Source: Hymenobacter nitidus (GTDB lineage Bacteria; Bacteroidota; Bacteroidia; Cytophagales; Hymenobacteraceae). From it: a DNA stretch of 64,000 bases. The notes below the pieces were generated by a model. That model worked only from the letters and a program-made list of their open reading frames with translations. It searched no databases and was not told the origin of the DNA. The stretch is taken from assembly GCF_020447315.1 (NCBI RefSeq), contig NZ_JAJADQ010000006.1, positions 124,001 to 188,000 of the forward strand. The letters are read 5' to 3'. Position numbers and translations under genes: made by a program. Shown here one piece after another: positions 18,141 through 26,430 of this stretch. Every line of letters starts with the position of its first letter. The first letter of the stretch is position 1.

Positions 18141-19415
18141 ATGTATTGGAAATCTATTGTTTGGCTAGCCGTCAGTGGCTTGACAATGGCTGTGAGCTGC
18201 AAGCCACTGAAAAGAGTTTACCGGCGCACCATTCATTGGCAGCAGACCCAAACCCAGACTCAATACCTGCAGCGGGCAGATATAATTGGCGGCACGGAGC
18301 TAGATAGTGGCCGCTTCGATGTTCTGCATTATAGCTACTCTTCCAATCGGCCGCATATCAGTGATACCTGGTACAGCAAAGAGATTTTCTTGCGCATCAA
18401 GCAGTTGTCTGATCTGCAGGTGGGCCAGGCAATGCAGGTGCCCAACGCCGTCTTTTCCGTCATTGGCTACGACCGGGCGACGTGGCATTTCGAGCAGTTT
18501 GGGAGCATCACAGGCACCATTACCCGGTTACATAGCTCGGCTACTCAGCCGCGCCTGCGCTTCGACTTGCAGTATATTGATTGGAAAAAACGGCAACAGC
18601 GCCTGTTGCAGGGCATATTTACATTCCGGCTGGATTCCACCTATTTCCTGCGCACCCGCCAGGATTTTCACGGCCAGTATGAGGATTTGCGGCTGGCGCT
18701 AAAAGAGCCCGCCAAGGTGAAGTCGCTGGACCTAACCACGTATGCTATTCAATATGAAAAGCGCAACGGCCAAGACAGCGGCCCCGACACGCTGTACAGC
18801 CGGTTGGGCGAGCTATACAATCTGGATAGCTTGCGCCTGCATTTAAGTCATCTGCAACGCTTGCCTGATGGCTTTGAGAAACTGAAGCGGCTGAAAAGGC
18901 TAGACCTAAGCTACAATCAACTGACGGAGTTTCCGACGGTGCTTTACCAACTGGATAGCCTGCAGGAGTTGAACCTGGAATGGAACCGACTGGACAGCAT
19001 TCCAATTGCAATCCGGCAAATGAAAGGGTTGCGGGTGCTGAACCTGAACGATAATCACCTGGGGCGATATCCGGAGGCTGTGAATGAGCTGACCGGCTTG
19101 CGTGAACTGCACCTGGGCAATGCCAACCTGCGCGCACTCCCGACGAGTATGAGCCGACTGCAACGCCTGGAAGTAATAGAGGTAAATAGCTTTTGGAACA
19201 GCAAGCGTAAAAATCAGGTAACCAATATAGATGCTCTGGTAAGTCTACCTCGCCTGAGAAGGTTGAGCCTGAAGGACAACCCACTTGATTCTTTGCCAAC
19301 GGCAGTATACCAACTTAAGCAACTGGAAGAACTCAACATCCAGTACACCGGCCTTGATTCTGCTGCCGTGGATCTTCGGCGCCTGCCGAAACTGAAGAAG
19401 CTCGAATTACAGTAA
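18141..19415 (+). CDS. Leucine-rich-repeat lipoprotein
   Basis: A 424-residue protein with a lipoprotein-type signal (IVWLAVSGLTMAVSC, Cys near residue 20). A ~210-residue N-terminal domain that I do not recognise follows. About seven LRRs run from about residue 235 to the end (LKRLKRLDLSYNQLTEFP, LDSLQELNLEWNRLDSIP, MKGLRVLNLNDNHLGRYP), with ~23-residue spacing. LRRs make protein-binding solenoids; partner unknown. Base composition is clearly lower in GC than the neighbours, and the gene sits between direct repeats of the transporter 3' end, both suggesting recent acquisition. Its stop is 6 bp from the converging transporter stop. Confidence 0.85.
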   Translation: MYWKSIVWLAVSGLTMAVSCKPLKRVYRRTIHWQQTQTQTQYLQRADIIGGTELDSGRFDVLHYSYSSNRPHISDTWYSKEIFLRIKQLSDLQVGQAMQVPNAVFSVIGYDRATWHFEQFGSITGTITRLHSSATQPRLRFDLQYIDWKKRQQRLLQGIFTFRLDSTYFLRTRQDFHGQYEDLRLALKEPAKVKSLDLTTYAIQYEKRNGQDSGPDTLYSRLGELYNLDSLRLHLSHLQRLPDGFEKLKRLKRLDLSYNQLTEFPTVLYQLDSLQELNLEWNRLDSIPIAIRQMKGLRVLNLNDNHLGRYPEAVNELTGLRELHLGNANLRALPTSMSRLQRLEVIEVNSFWNSKRKNQVTNIDALVSLPRLRRLSLKDNPLDSLPTAVYQLKQLEELNIQYTGLDSAAVDLRRLPKLKKLELQ

Positions 19416-19420
19416 ACGCG

Positions 19421-19481
19421 CTTACTTGCCCAAGCCCACCCAGCCGCGCTGCATAGCGTAGTACACGGCCGTACCCACCAC
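19421..19481. repeat. Direct-repeat partner of 17996-18059 (transporter 3' end)
   Basis: The last ~60 bp of the intact molybdate transporter gene repeat those at 17996-18059 in the same orientation. Identity runs through CTTACTTGCC, CACCCAGCCGCGCTGCAT and GCGTAGTACACGGCCGTACC, with a 3-bp length difference. The two copies bracket the LRR gene. Confidence 0.85.
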
Positions 19482-20588
19482 CAGCCCCACCAGGTAGCCG
19501 TAGGGCAGCCCGCTGCACAGCACGCCCACCAGCAAAGCCACCGTCAGATCTGATTTCGAGCTGGTCAGGTCGCGCAATAAAGTAGCCAGGGTGAGGGCTT
19601 CGAAGAGCAGCAGCACGCCCAATATGGGCAGGGGAAATATCTGGACCACATCGGCGAAGCCCTGGCTGAACAACAGGCCCAGCACCAGAAACAGGCCGCC
19701 GTAGAGAATTACCGAGCCACCGGTGCGGGCCCCAAACGCGTAGTGGCCCACCATGCCACCCGAGCCGTGGCACACCGGAAAGCCCCCGAAAAACGGCGCC
19801 ACCACGTTCATCAGGCCATACGTGAAGCTGATCTGGCGCACCGATACCTGCTTGTCGGGGTAGTGGTCGTGAATCACCTGGCGGGTAGCCAGAATGGAGT
19901 TGCCAAGCGACAACGGAATCTGGGGCAGGGCCAGCAGCACGGCGCCGGTCAGAATATCGGCGCGCTGCGGAACGTGCCAGCCGGGCAGGTGCAGACCGAT
20001 GGCCTGCTGGGCGGTGCCGAGGTCGAGCTTGAACACCAGCGCGTAGAGCACCCCCAGCGTGATGACCAGTAAAGAGGCTGGCCAGCGGCGGTTGCCCAGC
20101 AGCAGCACCGTCACCACGAAAGCCGCGGCGGCCAGCGCGTAGCCGGGGGCACCGTCGGCGGGCACGTATTCCTTCAAGGCCAGCGTAGCCAGCTGCAGGG
20201 CCAGCCCAAACTGAATACCGCGCACCACGGGCTTGGGAATCAGCCGGGCCAGCGCGTCAATCAAGCCTGTTACGGACAAGACCAGCATGCTCAGGCCAAT
20301 AGCCAGCCCGCCGCCGAAGATAATGCGGCCGGGAATTTTCTGGGCAATAACCAGGGCGGCAAAGGCCTTGAGGGGCTGCACCGGCATGGGCATACCGTAC
20401 CAGAAGCCCGAAAACATCTGCAGCAGGCCAAACACGATGAGCAGCCCGGCACTATCGACGCCCGAGGCGGCAATAACGCCGATGAGCAGCGGTAAATCGG
20501 TGCCTAGGTCGCCGAAAGCCCCGGCCAGCTCGTTGCGGTCGAAGCGGATACGGCGGGCGGCGGCAGGAGCGGAAGAGGTCAGGGGCAC
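19422..20588 (-). CDS. MOT1-type molybdate/sulfate transporter
   Basis: Inner-membrane anion transporter of 388 residues with about ten hydrophobic segments. It belongs to the MOT1 branch of the sulfate-permease superfamily: ELAGAFGDLGTDLPLL (about 20-35), MPMPVQPLKAFAALV, and GGFPVCHGSGGMVGHYAFGARTGGS are the family signature loops. It lacks a STAS domain, as MOT1 proteins do. Location in a Moco gene region supports molybdate as substrate, feeding MoeA. It is followed in the same direction by no gene; upstream on this strand lies moeB, 45 bp away, so moeB and this gene are probably an operon. Confidence 0.85.
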   Translation of the reverse strand: MPLTSSAPAAARRIRFDRNELAGAFGDLGTDLPLLIGVIAASGVDSAGLLIVFGLLQMFSGFWYGMPMPVQPLKAFAALVIAQKIPGRIIFGGGLAIGLSMLVLSVTGLIDALARLIPKPVVRGIQFGLALQLATLALKEYVPADGAPGYALAAAAFVVTVLLLGNRRWPASLLVITLGVLYALVFKLDLGTAQQAIGLHLPGWHVPQRADILTGAVLLALPQIPLSLGNSILATRQVIHDHYPDKQVSVRQISFTYGLMNVVAPFFGGFPVCHGSGGMVGHYAFGARTGGSVILYGGLFLVLGLLFSQGFADVVQIFPLPILGVLLLFEALTLATLLRDLTSSKSDLTVALLVGVLCSGLPYGYLVGLVVGTAVYYAMQRGWVGLGK

Positions 20589-20633
20589 GGGAGGATAGGT
20601 AAATGCAAAAATCAGTAGCGGAGCCAGCTGCCC

Positions 20634-21737
20634 TTACTCCGGCACGCTGCCCACTTCCGCCGTCCAGGCCAGTGTGCCGCCCGTCAGGTTGGTCAGGTTG
20701 TCGAAGCCGAATTCGCGCTGCAGCTGGTCGATGGCCTGGGCACTGCGCCGGCCGCTGCGGCAGTATACTACAATGGGATGGTGGCGCGGCAGCTCGGCCA
20801 CGCGCTGGCTCAGGCTGCCCAGCGGAATCAGGGCGGCGCTGGGCAGGTGAAACTCAGCGTACTCGGGCAGCTCGCGCACGTCCAGCAGGAAGGGCGGCAC
20901 TTCCGATACCAGCTGCTGGGCCAGCTCCGGAGCCGACACGGCGGCAATGGCCGGCTGGCACAGCTCGGCGTAGTCGGCCGCATCGGCCGTGTCGAGGTTG
21001 ATGCGGGCGCGCTCGGGCTGGCGGGCAAAGCGCAGGGTGCGGGTCTGAAACGAGAGGGCGTCGAAGAGCCAGAGCCGGCCGCTGAGAATGTCGCCCAGAC
21101 CCAGAATAACCTTGATGGTTTCGGTAGCCTGGGCGCAGCCCACCAGGCCCGGCAATACGCCCAGCACGCCAATAGCCGAGCAGTTGGGAGCCTCGGCAGC
21201 CGTAGGCGGCTGCGGAAACAGGCAGCGGTAAGTAGGCCCGCCCTGGTAGTTGAACACCGACACCTGGCCTTCGAACTTATAAATAGCCCCCGAAACCAAG
21301 GGCTTGCCCAAACTCACGCAGGCATCGTTGAGCAGGTAACGGGTCGGAAAGTTGTCGGAGCCGTCGACCACGATATCGTAGCGGGCCACCAGGTCGCGCA
21401 CGGCGGCCACATCCACGCGCCGGGGCACTACCTCGCAGGTTACCAGCGGGTTGATACGCTGCACAGCTTCGGCGGCGGCTTCGGCTTTGTTCTGGCCCAG
21501 GTTGGCGGGACCAAACAGCACCTGGCGCTGCAGGTTGCTCATCTCCACCGCGTCGCCGTCGGCAATGCCCAGGGTGCCTACGCCGGCGGCAGCCAGGTAC
21601 TGCAGCACCGGGCAGCCCAGGCCGCCGGCGCCCACCACCAGCACGCGGGTCGCTTTGAGCTTCTCCTGCCCGGCCTCGCCTATTTCGGGCAGCTGCAGGT
21701 GGCGTTGGTAGCGTTGACGCTCGTCGGGAGTAAGCAT
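20634..21737 (-). CDS. moeB: MoeB/ThiF-type adenylyltransferase with C-terminal rhodanese domain
   Basis: Activates the C-terminal Gly of MoaD by adenylation, and with its rhodanese domain could deliver sulfur. The protein is 367 residues from MLTPDERQRYQRHLQLPEIG at 21737; an in-frame start at 21794 is less likely. The nucleotide-binding loop is VVGAGGLGCPVLQYLAAAGVG and the conserved DGSDNFPTRYLLND follows. The rhodanese part holds YCRSGRRSAQA with its active Cys. The Cys pairs that hold zinc in E. coli MoeB appear missing: TYRCLF has one Cys, and no CxxC follows the domain end. Confidence 0.9.
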   Translation of the reverse strand: MLTPDERQRYQRHLQLPEIGEAGQEKLKATRVLVVGAGGLGCPVLQYLAAAGVGTLGIADGDAVEMSNLQRQVLFGPANLGQNKAEAAAEAVQRINPLVTCEVVPRRVDVAAVRDLVARYDIVVDGSDNFPTRYLLNDACVSLGKPLVSGAIYKFEGQVSVFNYQGGPTYRCLFPQPPTAAEAPNCSAIGVLGVLPGLVGCAQATETIKVILGLGDILSGRLWLFDALSFQTRTLRFARQPERARINLDTADAADYAELCQPAIAAVSAPELAQQLVSEVPPFLLDVRELPEYAEFHLPSAALIPLGSLSQRVAELPRHHPIVVYCRSGRRSAQAIDQLQREFGFDNLTNLTGGTLAWTAEVGSVPE

Positions 21738-21913
21738 GAGGGTACTGAACAAGTAAGAAGGAATGCGGCCGGAGCGGCCCGGCACCAATGCCATCCGTAA
21801 TCCGGCTCTGGCTTTAAACTTACAGCTTCGTTTAAAAGTTAACCCTATCCGGGCAGGGTGCGCCGGAAAACCCGGTAGCTACCCAGGCAAACAACCTCTT
21901 ACTTTTTCGCTCC

Positions 21914-22792
21914 ATGGATACCTCGTCCGTCTTTCTGCCGCCTACCAGCTACGATTACCTCACAGTGCACAAGGTAACGGGTGCCGAGCTGACCGAAGCC
22001 TCCGATGTGGTGGCCGCCGAAGAGCCGCTTGAAATTCGCCTGGGCTTCGGGCCGGCCGGGCAGCGCGAGCACCGGACCCTGGCCATCACCATGCGTACCC
22101 CCGGCCACGATATGGAGCTGGCCGCCGGCTTTCTGCTCACCGAGGGCATTGTGCGCAGCCGCGCCGAGCTGACCGGCATCCGCTACTGCCCCGACGTGAC
22201 CAAGGAAGAGGAGCGCGAAAACGTGGTGCGGGCTGAGCTGGCCGAAAACGTGGGCGTATCGATGCCGCGCCTGGAGCGCCATTTCTACACGTCGTCCAGC
22301 TGCGGGGTGTGCGGCAAAACCAGCATCGACGCGGTGCATGCCGCGGCCTGCCCGGTGCTGCCGATGAATGGGCCCTACGTTTCCCCGCAGGTAATTCATG
22401 AGCTGCCGGCGCGGCAGCGGGCGGCCCAGGCGCTGTTCGAGCAAACCGGCGGCCTGCACGCGGCGGCCCTGTTTTCCCCCGCCGGCGAGCTGCTGCTCTT
22501 GCGAGAAGACGTCGGGCGCCACAACGCCCTGGACAAGGTAATCGGGGCGGCGCTGCTGCAGGAGTGGCTGCCGCTGCACCATACCGTTCTGCTGGTGAGC
22601 GGGCGGGCCTCGTTCGAGCTGGTGCAGAAGGCGGCCGTGGCCGGCATTCCGGTGCTGGCGGCCGTGGGCGCGCCCAGCTCGTTGGCCGTGCAGGCCGCCA
22701 AAGACTTCGGCATGACGCTCTGCGGCTTCGTGCGCCAGGGCCGCTACAACGTGTACAGCGGGGCCTGGCGCCTGCGCGAGCCGCAGCAGTAG
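21914..22792 (+). CDS. fdhD: Formate dehydrogenase accessory sulfurtransferase FdhD
   Basis: Transfers sulfur from a cysteine desulfurase to the Moco of formate-dehydrogenase-type enzymes and is needed for their activity. The 292-residue protein is of family length. The CxxC active site is SSSCGVCGKTSID (Cys130 and Cys133). EDVGRHNALDKVIG and VLLVSGRASFELVQKAA are further signatures. The expected client, the FdhF-like oxidoreductase at 30859, lies 8 kb away beyond a TonB receptor locus. It is divergent from moeB, with a 176-bp gap. Confidence 0.96.
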   Translation: MDTSSVFLPPTSYDYLTVHKVTGAELTEASDVVAAEEPLEIRLGFGPAGQREHRTLAITMRTPGHDMELAAGFLLTEGIVRSRAELTGIRYCPDVTKEEERENVVRAELAENVGVSMPRLERHFYTSSSCGVCGKTSIDAVHAAACPVLPMNGPYVSPQVIHELPARQRAAQALFEQTGGLHAAALFSPAGELLLLREDVGRHNALDKVIGAALLQEWLPLHHTVLLVSGRASFELVQKAAVAGIPVLAAVGAPSSLAVQAAKDFGMTLCGFVRQGRYNVYSGAWRLREPQQ

Positions 22793-22817
22793 CCGACTTT
22801 AGAAACCTTCCGGCCTT

Positions 22818-25238
22818 CTACAGGCTGGGCTTTACCTCGAAGGTGAAGCTGGCCGTGCCCGGCAGGCCGTCCTTCGTCAGGCCCTGCACCACCACCCGGT
22901 AGCGGCCCACCTGGTCGGAGGTGAAAAACGGCAGTTCGGTGCTGGTAGTGGTCTGCACGCTTGGGTTCCAGTAGAGCAGGTTGCGGAAATCGGGCAGGCG
23001 GCTTTGCTGCTGCTGGGGTGTGTCGTAGCGCGGGGCGTAGAACTCACGCTGGCCCTGCAGGCCCTCGTACTCCTGCAGCAGCGCGTGGGCATCCAGCGGG
23101 AAGCCCGCCAGGTCGCCCTTGTAGGTAGTGTAGCTCACGATGCCATTATACACCTGTTTGCCAACGAAATAACGCCGGGTCACGACGTCCAGCTTCTGCA
23201 CTTTCAGCGGGTCGAAGGCCATGATGCGGTTGGTATTGAACACGGGCAGCCCGTCGAGCAGCACCAGTGGGTTTTCCTCGACTCCGCGGGAGTTATCATT
23301 GGGCACCAGAAAGTGGAAGCCGTCCTTGCGGATGCGGACCAGCACGCCGGGCACGTATTCGCGCATCACTTCCTCCATCACCTTGAAGCGGGTGTAGGCG
23401 TCGAGCAGGTATTGCTCGCTGGGCTTGCCATAAAAAGCGGTGCTATCGGCCGGGGGCGCCAGATAGCGCACCGCCTGTTTGCCCAAGTAGTGCTGCTGCA
23501 CCTCGGCCTGCACGTGGCGCCGCTGCAGGCTGGCGGCCAGCTGCTCGGCCAGAGTAAACGTGGTGGGCCGGCCGGCCGCGTATTGCTCCGAAAACGGGTT
23601 GAGCAGCTCCACGCGGTAGAGGCTATCCTGGGCCGTATTGGGCTGAGCCACCAGCTGCCGGGTGCCGTAGAATTGCGTGGTTTCGAACTGCACGCTGCCA
23701 TCAGGCCGGCTTACGGAGTTGTAGAGCTGAATGGCGCGGCTGGGGGCCGTCAGGTAGGCCACAATGCCCTCGGCCGGGGCGCCGGTGGCGCTGTTCAGCA
23801 CCCGGCCCCGCACCACGTGGCCGTTCAGCTCGGGCAGGTAGGGCAGCGGCCGGGGCTGCGGGGCCAGCACCTCGGCCCACCGAAACCGGCTCCAGCCCTG
23901 GGTCAGCATCAGGTTGTCGGCGGCGGCCTCACGGCCCGGCGCCAGGTAGTACTCGGGGTGCTCCACGGTGCCCTTCACATCGGACGAAAGCCAGAGGTAG
24001 CTGCTGATATCGGCACCGCCAGCCGCAGACAAGGAGTCGAGCTGATACACGGCCACCGACAGCTCGGCCGCCGAGGCTGCCGTAGCGGCCAGCTGCAAGG
24101 TTACTTTCTGGCGGGGTGCGTACTGGGTTTTATCGGTGCGGGCCGAGAGTGGCAGCGTGGCCGTGGGCGCCCGGAAATACAGCCGCTCGCCCACGGGCTG
24201 CCGCTGGCTGTTGAACAGGGTGAAGTGCGTAATGCCGGCCGCCAGCTGCTGCTTATCAACCAGAAACAGCGCCTGGCCCTGAGAAAGCTGCCCGGCCGCG
24301 GCTACCACCGGCTGCTGGCGGGTGTGGGCCAGCAAAAACAGGTTTTCGTTGGCGGGCACGGCGCCCTTCACCTCCACTACCAGGCGCAGCTGCTGGGCGT
24401 CCTCATCTTCCAGGCGCAGCCCGTAGCCACTCGCGCGCACCGGCGGCAGGGCGCTGGTAATGGGCGGCTGACCCGCCACCCGGATAACAGCCGAGTAGGG
24501 CCCGCCTTCCTGCGTGGGCGTAAATAAAAAGCTGCCCAGGCCAAACTGCAGCGTCCGGAAGGTGGCCACGCTCTGGCCGGCCTGGTCCAGCACGGTGCCT
24601 TCGGCGGCTACGCTGCGGCCTTGGCTGTCGGTTATCTTGAAACCGACTTTGCTGCGCACGCCCTGCACCAAGTTGCCACCCTCGGGAAAGAACTGCGGGT
24701 CGTAGCTCAGCGCCGCGCTTTTGGCGGGCACGCTCAGCGGCGTGCGGGTATTGACGATGGTAACCGGGCTATGGAAATACAGCTCGGGGCCAAAGTTCTT
24801 CATCCAGCTTGTGTAGGCCCGCACGGTGTAGCGGCCCGAGGGCAAAGCCGGAGGCAGCACCAGGGAGCCGTGCCCCGTGGCCTGCCGCAGTGCAATTTTG
24901 GCCTGCAGCACCGGCCGCTTTTCCTCATTGAGTACCTCCACGTAAGCTACCGAGCTGGCCGCCAGGGGCTGATGCCGGCGCCCGTCCACGGCGTAGAGCT
25001 TAAACCACATGGTTTCGCCACTCACGTAGCTGGGCCGGTCCAGGTGCAGAAACAGCTTTTCGGCCGGGGCGTGCCGGTCGTAGCGGACCAGGGCCGGACC
25101 GATGCGGGCCAGCGAATCGGTTTGGGCGGTGGCGGGCATTGCGGCCAGCAGGCCCAGCACCCCCAGCACGGTGGCACCCAGTACGGGGCGCGGCCGGGCA
25201 GCGCGGCGCCAGAAAAAATCAACAGAAGAACAGGTCAC
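22818..25238 (-). CDS. Secreted MG2-domain protein with TonB-plug-like C-terminal region
   Basis: About 806 residues. It has a signal peptide (RPVLGATVLGVLGLLAAMPATAQ), then an alpha-2-macroglobulin MG2-like beta domain (AEKLFLHLDRPSYVSGETMWFKLYAVDG, PSGRYTVRAYTSWMKNFG). A carboxypeptidase-regulatory-like segment follows (HVVRGRVLNSATGAPAEGIVAYL). The C-terminal region holds PLVLLDGLPVFNTNRIMAFDP, which resembles the plug of TonB receptors, but no barrel follows. Such proteins accompany SusC-like or DUF4249 loci in Bacteroidota; function unknown. GTG at 25238 is chosen because it gives the signal peptide and avoids overlap with DUF4249. The open frame continues to 25469. Confidence 0.75.
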   Translation of the reverse strand: MTCSSVDFFWRRAARPRPVLGATVLGVLGLLAAMPATAQTDSLARIGPALVRYDRHAPAEKLFLHLDRPSYVSGETMWFKLYAVDGRRHQPLAASSVAYVEVLNEEKRPVLQAKIALRQATGHGSLVLPPALPSGRYTVRAYTSWMKNFGPELYFHSPVTIVNTRTPLSVPAKSAALSYDPQFFPEGGNLVQGVRSKVGFKITDSQGRSVAAEGTVLDQAGQSVATFRTLQFGLGSFLFTPTQEGGPYSAVIRVAGQPPITSALPPVRASGYGLRLEDEDAQQLRLVVEVKGAVPANENLFLLAHTRQQPVVAAAGQLSQGQALFLVDKQQLAAGITHFTLFNSQRQPVGERLYFRAPTATLPLSARTDKTQYAPRQKVTLQLAATAASAAELSVAVYQLDSLSAAGGADISSYLWLSSDVKGTVEHPEYYLAPGREAAADNLMLTQGWSRFRWAEVLAPQPRPLPYLPELNGHVVRGRVLNSATGAPAEGIVAYLTAPSRAIQLYNSVSRPDGSVQFETTQFYGTRQLVAQPNTAQDSLYRVELLNPFSEQYAAGRPTTFTLAEQLAASLQRRHVQAEVQQHYLGKQAVRYLAPPADSTAFYGKPSEQYLLDAYTRFKVMEEVMREYVPGVLVRIRKDGFHFLVPNDNSRGVEENPLVLLDGLPVFNTNRIMAFDPLKVQKLDVVTRRYFVGKQVYNGIVSYTTYKGDLAGFPLDAHALLQEYEGLQGQREFYAPRYDTPQQQQSRLPDFRNLLYWNPSVQTTTSTELPFFTSDQVGRYRVVVQGLTKDGLPGTASFTFEVKPSL

Positions 25239-25279
25239 GGGAAGGCGGCGCAGGCGGTGGAAAGAAGGAACCCGGAAGG

Positions 25280-26419
25280 CTACTGCCAGAAGTCGGGGCG
25301 CTTGTTGGTGCCGCGGCGGCGGCAGTCGGCGCAGTCGGCCGGCGCGGTAGCGTAGCCGACCAGGATGCTGGTCAGGGGCGGACCGTACACGCCGAAGAGC
25401 GGCACGACGGCGCCGTTGCCAAATGCGCCGTTGATGCCTCCCAGCAGCACGGTATCGGGCCGGGGGCACTTGTAGCCGGTTTCGTACACGGTGGCGGGCA
25501 GCTCGGAGCTGGAAATGAACAGGCGCTTCTGGGTTTCGGTGCTGGCGCCCACGTAGCCGATAACGGTTTCGGTGTCGTCGGTGAGGCTGCGCACGTTGCC
25601 CGTGAGCTGGGACGGCACCGGGTCGAAGAGGCTGCCTACGGTTTCGGTGTTGGCCTTCAGCAGCTCCCAGTAGGCATATTCCTCGGGCGTCTGGGCATAC
25701 TGGCGCACCAGCACGCTGTACTTGACGCGCAGCTTCACGGAGTTGCCCGGCAGCAGCACCAGCGGGAAGTTGGCTACCACATCCTGGCTGAGCCGGGCCG
25801 TGGAGCTAAGCTCGATGGAGGACGAGTTGACCGTCGTCCAGCAGGTAGACACGTCCTCGGTGCGCGGCTGCACGCGGCCTCCCACGTACTCCAGACCCGA
25901 GTAGTAAGGCGTTTCAAACTGCCAGGTTTCCGCGTACGACCACCGGTAGTAGCGCGTGCTGTTGGTGGCGTCGCGGGTATTCACGTACACCTGCACACGC
26001 CCGTTTTCGAGGGCCCAGCGCAGGCTTTCGATGGGCGGCGTCACTTTGGCCGCCACCAGGGCTGAGGCATACTCGCGGCCCGCGGCCGTGCGCAGGCGCA
26101 GCTGGTACTTGCGGCCGGGACTCAGGTTCAGGGCCGCCGAGACGTAGGTGCCGGGCGTTTGCTCGGTGAGGGTGTAGGGCGCGCCGGTTTCGTCTACAAT
26201 CGTCACCGTGGCCTTTGGTTCTACCAGCGGCGCGGCGCCGCCCGCAATGCTCTGCGTGCGCGACAGGCGGATGGTCGTCACGCCGCTCAGGTTGATAAAG
26301 CCATTCACCACCAGGTACTTTGGGGGCGAGTCGAGTACGTCCGGCTCGAAGGGGTCGACGCAGCCGGGCAGGGCCAGCACCAGCAGCAGCCAGAGAAAAT
26401 ACTGTTTGAGCAGCGGCAT
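25280..26419 (-). CDS. DUF4249 lipoprotein
   Basis: A 379-residue outer-membrane lipoprotein. The signal is YFLWLLLVLALPGC with Cys near residue 20, then VDPFEPD and LVVNGFINLSG...TTIRLSRTQSI, the typical DUF4249 opening, followed by beta-rich sequence. DUF4249 genes nearly always follow a TonB-dependent receptor with a carboxypeptidase-regulatory domain, as here with an 11-bp gap. They are thought to work with the receptor at the surface. The substrate is unknown. Confidence 0.9.
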   Translation of the reverse strand: MPLLKQYFLWLLLVLALPGCVDPFEPDVLDSPPKYLVVNGFINLSGVTTIRLSRTQSIAGGAAPLVEPKATVTIVDETGAPYTLTEQTPGTYVSAALNLSPGRKYQLRLRTAAGREYASALVAAKVTPPIESLRWALENGRVQVYVNTRDATNSTRYYRWSYAETWQFETPYYSGLEYVGGRVQPRTEDVSTCWTTVNSSSIELSSTARLSQDVVANFPLVLLPGNSVKLRVKYSVLVRQYAQTPEEYAYWELLKANTETVGSLFDPVPSQLTGNVRSLTDDTETVIGYVGASTETQKRLFISSSELPATVYETGYKCPRPDTVLLGGINGAFGNGAVVPLFGVYGPPLTSILVGYATAPADCADCRRRGTNKRPDFWQ

Positions 26420-26430
26420 AAGACTCTTTA

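Noticed and set aside
21838..21913. Possible riboswitch-like leader before fdhD
   Set aside because: GC-rich short complementarities (CCGGGC...GCCCGG-like) are present but do not fit a known molybdenum-cofactor riboswitch layout.
23004..24527. 507-codon plus-strand ORF inside the MG2 gene
   Set aside because: Shadow of the minus-strand gene; low complexity, His/Gly-rich, no domain.
25239..25469. N-terminal extension of the MG2 protein to 25469
   Set aside because: It would overlap DUF4249 by ~190 bp, and the extension is Arg-rich shadow sequence with no signal peptide.
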